Assembly (NCBI GenBank): GCA_009823395.1
Contig: CM020507.1
Span: 10,032,501 to 10,096,500, forward strand
DNA length: 64,000 nt
Direction: 5' to 3'
From: Thamnaconus septentrionalis
Lineage: Eukaryota > Chordata > Actinopteri > Tetraodontiformes > Monacanthidae
Shown here: positions 55,605 through 64,000 of the stretch, piece after piece
Layout of the letters: each line of letters begins with the position of its first letter
Position numbering within the stretch: the stretch's first letter is position 1
Notes under the pieces: model-generated
The model's database searches: none
What the model was told of the DNA's origin: nothing
The model's input: the letters and a program-made list of their open reading frames with translations, nothing else
Program-made: the position numbers and the translations under genes

Positions 55605-58600
55605 CTGCAAAAAGAGAGGAGAGAGGATAAAAATAAACACCTTTTTTATTTTCAAGAAAAACCTATTGGTCAATCTGTAATTTAGGAATGAATACATGCA
55701 TGTTAAAAGCATGCAAGTTACAGAAAACTCTAGCGCTACCATTGGCACATAATTAGTATTGATGAAGTGTTTTTTTTTTTGTTGTTTTTTTTAAACGACC
55801 CGATGAATTTGGCACCAGTTAACAAATCACTTGTCTTCACGCTGCTGTGTAATAATCAGAAAATCGCTGCGTGTGTGTGTGTGTGTGTGTGTGTGTCTTC
55901 ACCTATAAAGACCAGGCGGTTGATCCGCGGTGTCCCCTCCCAGAGCTGAGGGGTCTCATTCAGCTCATAGAGCTCGTGGACCCCCTGCAGCATCACTTGG
56001 TGGGCTTTACCTGCAATGGACACTATGCCCTAAAACACACACACACACACACACAGGTCACAAGTCACAGATTAACCAGCTCTGAATGAGGCGTTTGGAA
56101 CGCACGTTAAACTGATCACCGCCGCCACCTGGAGGAGGCATTGTCCCTCAATGTACCTTTAAACGTATGACGGTCATGGGATGGCCCGTTTGGTTTTGGA
56201 ACGTCTTTTCCCACAGGAGTTCCTGAAACGGTGGAAAACGGGTGTTTACTTTACAAAGGACTGTTTTGTGTGGAGGCCACATAAAGTGAGTGGGGAGTGC
56301 ACCTGGATGAAGATGTTGAGGGCGTCCTCGCAGAGATCCCCGGCCACTTCAAACGTCACCGTTAAAATGCTCTGAGGGCCGGAGCACAGTTGGCAGGTTT
56401 TCAGTTATTTAAGCACGTTTAACTCAACCAGAAAAACAAACAACAACAACAACAACAAATAATTGACTCTTCATTGGCTGTTTGGAAACTACTCATACAT
56501 TTTCAATGTGTTTATTTTCTGCATGTCCAACAATAAAATCATCTGAATTTGGAATGCAGAATAGCGTGGAATTAATGGCGTCACTTCCTACTTAGCTACA
56601 CATCGTCTGAGAACAAGTTGCATCTTGAACACTCAGACTAAGTTTGTAGAAGTTCCTTGTTCCTCGTCCTTTTCACTTTCCCGGTGCTGTAAGTTGCATT
56701 CATTCAGTGAGTCCGTAGCGACGATAGTATGAATGATGTGATAACAGGGAATATTGAGCCTATTTCAGGATGTGAACATCTGCAACATGTGGCATTCCTT
56801 TGCGCAATGTTCTGATTTCATACTCTGGGCTCGGGTGAAACCTGGAAAGCCATTAGGAAAGTTAAACACAAGTGTTTCTTTTACACCTGGGCTGATGGCT
56901 TTGTCAACAGCCGTGTCAAAATCCACAACTCTTCCAAGCACCTGAAACCCGCTTGTAGCTCCTGTATTTTATCTGACTATATGCCCCCCCCACCACCACC
57001 ATCTCTCCCTGTCCTCGCTCACCCGCTCCCCCTACCCCCACCTCTCTTCCCCCAGACTTCCTCACATGCGTTAAGGGGGCACTTTGTAGATATTTTGGAG
57101 GGGTGGAAGTTTGTCTTCAAGTGTTAAGGTTACACACTTCCTTGTCATTTGGTATAACAACAGAAAAACAGCATTCTCATTTACATGAAAAGAGCGGTGT
57201 GAGCAAAAGGAGGAGGAGTTGGGGGTGGGGGTGGGGGGGTCAGGGGGGTGGCTCGCTCTGAGGAATGGTCCAAGCCTCATGCGGGAAAAGGGGAACCAGA
57301 GAAAACAGACAACAATAGCGGTGTTTGCAGACGCAAACAGCCTTCATCTCTGCTCATCCTGTAGTAAAAGTTCCTGGGTATAAAGCTGAGATTAGGCGTG
57401 ATTGACTTGGGGAGTCTTTGGCTGTGGGAAAAAAAAACATCAAGCAGAGCGGCTGAACCTGGAACATTGGCTTGAGATCCGTGCTGAGTGTCTGAGATGA
57501 GGCTTTTATGTATCATAATTAGGCAATGTAGACGCAGGGTCTCATTTCTGCACATCGACTGTTGCCCGCTCATCTCATGGAATCATAACGACCAAATCTA
57601 AGCATTTGTTTGTTTTGGAGAAAGACGTATGCAAAGGTTGTAAAACATCAGAGTAAACGATGTTTCTTGAATTTAAATCACGGTGAATTAGGAACATTTA
57701 CTGGAGGCTGCAGAAAAAATTAAAAACAAGGGAAATGCAGTAGTGCAGAAGTGCAAGGTGGGCGTTGATGGGATGAGAGGTGGAGGCTAAGGTTGCCTCC
57801 GGTCTGATAGTCTGAACTAACATGAAGAAAACCAAAATGAAATGTCATTACAGATACTGACATCCAGGGATTTTGGGAGGATTACAGCTAAAGTGTTAAA
57901 AAGTTCCTCAATGACTCTCCGCTCAGACAAAAGTACCGCAATGACAAAAGGGAGGAACTTAAGGACCTTTTTGTTCTTAAAAAGAAACTATTCCAACTGA
58001 ACAGGTCTGTATGCCTGCATGGCCTGCATGACCTGCATGAGATGGGACCTATTTGTAATGTAACAAGAAAACATCAAAAGCTTTGAGATGATCCGAGCAA
58101 CAAAACCCCAGAAGAGAAGGTGGGGGTTTCACCAGAGTGTCACAGCCTGGGGGGGAACACAAGGCGCAACTTTAGCCTGAGGAGCTTCTGCAGGAAATTA
58201 TGTGTTGGAATCAATTTGCAAACAGCACCGGGGAAACTAAGAGGAGACCTGATGACTTTCTGGGGCCACATGAGTAAAAGACAAAGCAAGTCACACGGTA
58301 CCTTGTCAAGATGAGGCTTGGTCGACTTGACGAGCTGGAGTTTCTCTGCTAGACTTTCAGAAGGAGAGAAATAAATAAGATTTCCATGTTCTCTCTGCAT
58401 GTGCACATCATATACACGCTTCAATGAGAAAATGTCCCGAAGATGATCTTGCTGCGTTTGCTGTTGTGAAATTTAGACTTTTAAAACACCTTATTTAGGA
58501 AATATGCATAGAAAAAAATTGCACCTGTGCTTCAGTCAGCAAACTTCAACATGTGGCTGAAATTTGAGCCAGTTTCCAAATTGTGATGTGTTCCCATTGG

Positions 58601-60932
58601 AAGTTATTTTTCTGAACAGGTTTCAGTTATTTTTATGATTTTCAAGGAGTTCTTTTCTAATTATTTCTTCCTTTGCCAAACTGTCTCTCTCCCACTGCCA
58701 TTTCTGCACCTTCACTTTTCAAAAATCTGAACCACAATCTTTTATTGGTGGATATCTGGGCTGAAGTCAACGAAGGGTGGAGTTCATGTCAGTGCCAGTT
58801 CATTTTGGGGCTAAAATTTTATGATATCTCTATATTATATTTTACTTCTGTGTTCCTCTTCCTAAAAGTGTTTATAATGCTTTTATAACACACTTGTTCT
58901 TTAATTATTTTAATTACAAATACATTTGCATATCTTTGGTTGAAAAAAAAAAGAACTCTTAAGTATTTTACTTTAATATTATTTGTTTGCCCTGTTAATC
59001 TTTTAGAAGCGGGACGACACTTTGTCCTGCCTCCGCTCACAATGGCCGTATCGCCGCTTAATGACTCAACTTTGAATGGACTTGTGAAAACTTTAGAAAT
59101 GGCAGTTAAACCCTACAAAACAGCCCCACCAAACAAACTCGGGCCCTTGTTCTTGTCCCATCACCCCGCCTCCCCTTCTCGCTGACCTCACAGGCAGGCT
59201 GAATGTTGCGTCCAGCCGCTTGAGTCCCGCTTGCTGTTAGTACCACACAGGCGGAGCGGCGGGGGGCCGCTTCAAACAGCCCGCGTGGGATTGAGGGGAG
59301 GAGGTGGAGAGTGTGGAGGTGGCGGTGGTGGTGGGGGGGTTCCCCCCGACTCTCAATGGCAGGGGGAAAGGAGCTATCTGTCGGGACAAGGGGCAGCTCC
59401 TCGGGAGCCGGAGGACACACACGGCTGTAATCCTCTGCAGCTGGCCGCTGAAACACCGAGCGAGGGCATGTAAGGGAGGCTTTAACGCCGCGGCCCCGTT
59501 CCATTCACATGAAAGGACGAACACTGACTCTATTCATGAGGATGACATTCTGTGGCGGGGGGGCGGCACACACAATATGATGACCACCCCACGGTGCGAC
59601 GGGGGAACGCTCAATTAAAAAAAAAAGGGAAAAAAGAAAGAAGAGTCTGTTAATTAGAGGCGACGCGGCGGGGTGACGTTTATTGAAGACGGCTGGCGGC
59701 CAGAGTGAGGTCTTGATCTTCTCCTCGCTGTAAATGCCCGTGGTCGAGATTGTCGTGGCACCAAAATACGACACAGTGGTTGGCGTCATAATCTGCCTTC
59801 AGTAACCTATGGAAACAAGTCTTTTTTTTTTTGGATACGCTGAATTGATTTTTATCGGACGTCGTTTTAAACCTGCTATTCTACTTCTTAACCGCGAGGA
59901 GTGAGTTCAGTTATGAGACTCGTGATGGTTCAGTTTGAATGAGTGGTGGAGGAAGTTGCAGTTTCAAGACCGTTCATATTTTCTGTCCAACTGTTTGTGA
60001 AGTTCAAGCTGCAGGTTAAGAAAGTGCAGGACTTCCTCACCTCACATGCAGCAGAGATTATTAATATTGAACATTTTTTCATTTAGTTTAATAAGGTAGA
60101 CTGAGGTCAGGTTTCAACATCACACTTTCAGGTCTGGATTGCAGTGGTTTTTATGACACAGTCAGACCTCATTCTGTGGAAAATGTAGAAATGTGTGGCA
60201 ACGTTATAACTGATGAAGACTAAAGAAATTTGGAGAGTGGATATTCAACTCCAATAGAAGAAAATAATTGAAAGAAAAATCAGAGTGGAAACGATGGAAT
60301 CACATTACTCAAGATCCCAATAGAAAAAAAGACAAGGTTTGGGTGAAAAGTTGGTTGAAAAGGCAGAGTTCAGGGCCTGGTCTTCATATCACATTCATGT
60401 CAATTCATGTCATTTATATGAGGTGGTCAACTGTGCTTTCTCTCCCCCTCCATGCCCCCAACTGGCATGTGGCTTTAAGACAGAGAATATAAGAGCACAG
60501 CCGACGCCACTTCTTTATTAACGCTTGAAGGGAACAAAACCGACTTACTTCTCTCCGTCTTTGCTGTCAAAGGAATGCAGGTCCAAGACTTGAGACAGAT
60601 CCACCCTGTGGAAGAAGACCACCCCTTCGTTACGCCTCTCTCACATTCTGTTTATAAATCCAGCGCACTGCACTGCAGAAATCAAGACCATCGTTTTTTA
60701 ACTTTTTCCACAACTTTGGCTAAAATAACCAAAAAAAAGAAAGAAAAAAAGCTCAGACAACAGGGTGGTGCTGTTTTTCCGATTAACCCCTCGCCGCGCA
60801 GAGCCTTTCATCTGCTCACCCCGGCCTGAACTCTGTTGGGGGGCAGATCAGATCCAAGACACAGCCCAACCTTTGAAACACGCTGCTGGTGTTAGCCAGA
60901 TGCTACCTGGCTCCAATAACGTTCTGATACAG

Positions 60933-60972
<40 letters not shown>

Positions 60973-63844
60973 CGCGGCCGCACATGTGCAACGTTCACAC
61001 ATGAGCAACCGTGTCAGATTTGAAGAGCCAGGGGTCAAAGAGCAACGACTGCTGGTAAGTGGACACCAGCGCAGGCCTGGTGTTTACTTTGGGGCGCAGA
61101 ATTTGGTTTCTGTGTGCGCACCATGTGTGTTTGGGCTTTTGCCGTCGCTCGACGGTGTTTATCTTTGATATATAGATCTGAGCAGCAGGCGGGGTTCATC
61201 TCCGAAGAAGAAAAGCACAGAACTTGGAAGGAAAAGCAACAAATGGTCTCTCACCTCGACTTCTGAGTTTCCAAAATCTTGACAAGTCCATTGATAGACC
61301 TGAAACAAGAAAAGAGTTAATATAAGAATGACATATAAAACTACTTGATAATTAGGAAGATAGATTTTTTTTTTCAAAATTAGTAACAGAAATCCATTAT
61401 GCATTATGGATACAAATGAAAGGTTACCAGGTTCAAATTTCTTAATGGAATTCTGCCCAAAATCATTTATTTGCTTAACAAAGCAAGCAGTGACATTCTT
61501 AGAGAGAAGCAACAAGGAACATTTACTTTAGTGTTGTGAATTTCTCCAGCTTAATTTCTCCAGCAAAATCGAGTAAGTGACTAAACTAAACTGTGAAGTC
61601 AGTGGAACCGACCTGACTGTGTCTCTGGTCCGGCTGAGCTCCTCCTCCTTCACCAGATCCGTCTTATTGATTATAATGAGATCAGCCACAGCAACCTGCC
61701 TGCAAGGACATTAAACATATCACAGCTGAGTTTGGTTTTGTTTTGTGTGTTTTTTTGTTTTTTTGCATGCGCGTGTGTGGCTGAGTTTTCATGGGTGGCA
61801 GCAGGCGCCGCTCGCTCAAATGGGAGCCCAGCGCCTGTTTAGCTTGGAGGTGAAAACACAAACAAAGAGCAGGAATGCAAAGGGGTCGTACAACGGGTCT
61901 CTTTTTCATCGCGTGTGTTTGCTGAACAGCAACAAACACACAGCTGCAGGAGGACACAAACAGAGGCGCCCGCGGAGACGGACAGGCGGGTGGCAGAAAG
62001 CGCCGTCAACAGCCGCGAGGCCACGTGTGCCACTCTGAACACACTGAAACATTTTTACTCACTTTGGTGTTTGGAACTCATAGTCTTAAATTCATCTATG
62101 TATATATCTTCAGATCTTTAGCTCTTTAGCTCACAGTGAAGCGCACTCGGATTGTTGCAGGAAGTAGATTGAGACAATCGCAACCACAGGACAGTTAAAC
62201 AGGTTTTTCCATCGCAAAAGTCAGGTATGAGGTTTTTCCCTTACGTTAGACCTCTATTCAGTGTTATTACAACATGGCTGGACTGACAAGTATGACCTAC
62301 TGACCTGGCCGCCTCATTGGCAAGTCCGTCTGCTTTTTCCTCCGTGAGTTGCTGCAAGTTTGAAACAGAAATGAGACGGCACACAAGTGAAAGAATCAGG
62401 AGAGTCAAATTGTAATGATTTAAAGAGTGTAACATTACAATTGTCATGCACGCTTTGCAAAAGATATAAACTCTTTTGGACATTTTGAAAAGAAATGACC
62501 TAGAATGACCTATATCCTCGTTTGTTCACCGGGAGATCAGGAGGTGTCGCTCTGTGTGCTGAACTCAATCTGACATCAATCAATCACAGCGGGAAGCACC
62601 GACGCTTCATTTTTGAAGGTATAAATGATACCTTTTTTTTTTTTTTTAAGTCAGACGCTGGATTTTTAATCAAATAACTTGTGTGCCATGGGGACGAAGG
62701 CCTTCTTCCGTGTGGCTGAATGCGAAAAAGCTGACAGCTATCGTATTGGACAGTTGAGGGAGAGGGTTGGAGAGTGTCTGTGACAGACCTATTACAATGG
62801 TCACGTCTCTGATATCTATTAGTCCTTCAGTCGCACTCATCCGCTCTCCTCCTCCCTGTCATCGTGCCCTTCATCTCCTTCTCGCTCTTGCGAGAGGAAG
62901 GAGGGCTGAGACGTGTCACCTCAGCGAGCCTGACACCTTCAAATTAGAGCCCATTATCTGGGTGTCACTCGCTCTGTTCCCTTTTTAAAAACCACCGGGG
63001 AGGCAGGATGTGCGCGAGATGCCACACACGGGGGGTTGCATGGACAAGATCACAGTTTATTTTTCATTTACAGCCACAAAAACACTTTTTTTTTTTACAC
63101 ATTTTAATTGTCAGAAAACTAAAGTACTTGGAAAGCTAGATGATAATGCAAGCTTGAGGAAAAGACGCTGATTTGAACATTTACTGTTACTGACACACAG
63201 CCAGTGTGCAAATTACGATCATCTCAGACACAGTACATACCTGTAGTCCATACTTGGCATCGATGACGGTGACGATACCTGTAGAATAATAGTGGAAAAG
63301 TCACCGGTGAGTAAGACCAGAGGAGACACAGTTGAGTGTATTGGCTGAAACACACACACCAGTCACACACAAACAGAAAAGAGACAACATCGAGAAATTT
63401 TTTGGGGAAAAATAATTCAGATTTCAGCTGGTAATGCCTTTAAAATGTAAAAGATTTCCCAACATGTGAATCACTAACTGACGGTTCTATGAGAAAAATC
63501 AGTGGACCAGAAATGTGTAAGTTAATAATATTAAACAAAATTTAACTTCAATTTATTATTATTAAAGGCTTACAGTTTTTTTTATATATATATAATTCAT
63601 TGTGTGGCTTTCATACACTAATACTGTTTATAAAGCCCAGCACCAAAGTCTGTTTTTAGCCTAGGCAAATGCAACCAGTCAGGCGAGCGATTACAAGAGA
63701 CCAACCAGACCAAATGATTGAAGATGTTCCTGTCACCAGTACACAGAGACAATGGCATTCTGTGGCAAAAAAAAAAAATCTTACCATCCAAATAGACATC
63801 ACTGCCAAGTTCTGCATCCACCCAGAACATGGAGGCCACGGCTC
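55531..63844 (-). CDS. zng1: Zinc-regulated GTPase metalloprotein activator 1 (CobW/CBWD), C-terminal part
   Basis: Eleven exons join in frame and end in TAG at 55531-55533, giving 239 visible residues of about 395. The visible part starts [15 protein letters not shown] in the GTPase domain, contains the nucleotide-specificity motif NKTD (in [15 protein letters not shown]), and then the CobW C-terminal domain ([11 protein letters not shown] ... [17 protein letters not shown] ... GVHELYEL). The P-loop and the CxCC zinc-binding motif would be encoded right of the window. Zng1 is a G3E-family GTPase that hands zinc to methionine aminopeptidase in the cytosol (established for this family). The C-terminus, [11 protein letters not shown], appears 10-15 residues shorter than the human protein as I recall it. 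Exons (- strand order): 63785-63844, 63241-63278, 62305-62351, 61613-61699, 61255-61299, 60549-60605, 58302-58353, 56303-56371, 56157-56222, 55903-56029, 55531-55604. Confidence 0.93.
55871..55896. repeat. (GT)13 array just inside the zng1 last intron
   Basis: It reads (CA)13 on the transcribed sense strand, beginning 6-7 bases past the donor of the 55903-56029 exon. Confidence 0.95.
55903..56029 (-). CDS. zng1: zng1 penultimate exon
   Basis: [20 protein letters not shown] through INRLVFI, 127 bp (not a multiple of three). Its acceptor is preceded by (TG)10TTTT and its donor is followed within 9 bases by (CA)13. Confidence 0.93.
56035..56055. repeat. (CA)10 array forming the zng1 3' splice-site tract
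   Basis: It reads (TG)10 on the sense strand, immediately before TTTTAG. Confidence 0.95.
56157..56222 (-). CDS. zng1: zng1 exon
   Basis: [20 protein letters not shown] then LK, phase 0 on both sides. Confidence 0.92.
56303..56371 (-). CDS. zng1: zng1 exon (start of CobW C-terminal domain)
   Basis: [20 protein letters not shown] through FIQ. Acceptor GCCCTCAG. Confidence 0.92.
56372..58301 (-). other. zng1 intron
   Basis: It contains a G-rich tract at 57221-57251 able to form a G-quadruplex. No exon or RNA gene is recognised. Confidence 0.55.
58302..58353 (-). CDS. zng1: zng1 exon
   Basis: 52 bp encoding [18 protein letters not shown]. Donor GTACCG. This is the least conserved visible exon. 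Confidence 0.85.
58354..60548 (-). other. zng1 intron with GC-rich block
   Basis: The part at 59160-59700 is GC-rich and non-repetitive apart from GGT runs and a G7TTC6 hairpin at 59331-59346. It may be regulatory. No exon fits the gene there. Confidence 0.45.
60549..60605 (-). CDS. zng1: zng1 exon
   Basis: 57 bp encoding [19 protein letters not shown]. Donor GTAAGT. Confidence 0.92.
60937..60969. repeat. (CA)n microsatellite
   Basis: A simple CA run in a zng1 intron. Confidence 0.95.
61255..61299 (-). CDS. zng1: zng1 exon
   Basis: 45 bp encoding [15 protein letters not shown]. Acceptor TGTTTCAG. Confidence 0.92.
61613..61699 (-). CDS. zng1: zng1 exon (NKTD motif)
   Basis: [20 protein letters not shown] through RTRDTV. 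Contains the G4 guanine-specificity motif. Confidence 0.93.
62305..62351 (-). CDS. zng1: zng1 exon
   Basis: 47 bp encoding [15 protein letters not shown] plus two bases of arginine. Confidence 0.9.
62352..63240 (-). other. zng1 intron with candidate regulatory block
   Basis: The 62670-63010 part is repeat-free, with TGATATCTATTAGTCC and TCAAATTAGAGCCCATTATC. No exon is recognised. Confidence 0.35.
63241..63278 (-). CDS. zng1: zng1 exon
   Basis: 38 bp encoding [12 protein letters not shown]. Acceptor TTCTACAG, donor GTATGT. Confidence 0.9.
63279..63784 (-). other. zng1 intron
   Basis: A/T-rich, nothing distinctive. Confidence 0.6.
63785..63844 (-). CDS. zng1: zng1 exon (first visible)
   Basis: [19 protein letters not shown], 60 bp, donor GTAAGA. 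The preceding exon is outside the window. Confidence 0.93.
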
Positions 63845-64000
63845 CTGCCAGATAGCAAAAACTGTTACAAACAGTCAACTGGAGCTAAATTCCTCTGTTC
63901 TAACTAGAGAAAGTTTAGGGAGCTACGTAAAATCTAGAAAAAGGGGGTAAATCCAATCACTGAGGAGAGTGAGTCCTGCTTTCTATTTGCAACACAAGTC

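Overview
This window looks like teleost fish nuclear DNA. It has short GT-AG exons separated by introns, many dinucleotide arrays ((GT)n, (GA)n, (CA)n), fish-type interspersed repeats, and five recognisable vertebrate genes. Every identification rests on reading the translated exons; no database search was run.

Layout. (1) Positions 1-10375 hold the 3' part of a ZSWIM5/6-type gene on the + strand, most likely zswim6: four coding exons ending at 6404, then a 3'UTR of about 4 kb with an AATAAA at 10348. Earlier exons lie left of the window. (2) Positions 10440-29480 are a long non-coding interval. It holds an L2-like repeat carrying a second copy of part of the zswim6 3'UTR, a nested MITE-type element, many microsatellites, and several A/T-homeodomain-motif-rich blocks that look like conserved regulatory elements (inference only). 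(3) tmem252 lies at 29481-30446 (+, two exons, 166 aa). (4) pgm5 lies at 33152-51207 (-, 11 exons that join in frame to 567 aa). (5) A single-exon forkhead gene of the FoxD4/FoxD5 type lies at 52470-53495 (-, 341 aa). (6) The 3' eleven exons of zng1 (formerly cbwd, a CobW-type GTPase and zinc chaperone) lie at 55531-63844 (-, 239 aa visible); its 5' exons lie right of the window.

The order tmem252-pgm5-foxd-zng1 matches the FOXD4/CBWD/PGM5/TMEM252 neighbourhood of human chromosome 9. ZSWIM6 lies on human 5q, and 5q and 9 material is linked on the chicken Z, so this may be an ancestral linkage. The genes do not form a functional pathway. Zswim6 is a SWIM-domain nuclear/ubiquitin-adaptor type protein, Tmem252 a small membrane protein, Pgm5 an adherens-junction phosphoglucomutase homologue, FoxD a transcriptional repressor, and Zng1 a metallochaperone GTPase.

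No new multi-gene system was found. The observations most worth checking are: a zng1 exon whose 3' splice site is a (TG)10T4AG tract and whose 5' splice site is followed by (CA)13; two related repeats whose ends supply the likely branch points of two zswim6 exons, one of them carrying a second element; a zswim6 3'UTR segment duplicated into an L2-like repeat; a DNA transposon in pgm5 with a perfect 10-bp target duplication; and a fish Pgm5 that keeps all four phosphoglucomutase active-site loops.
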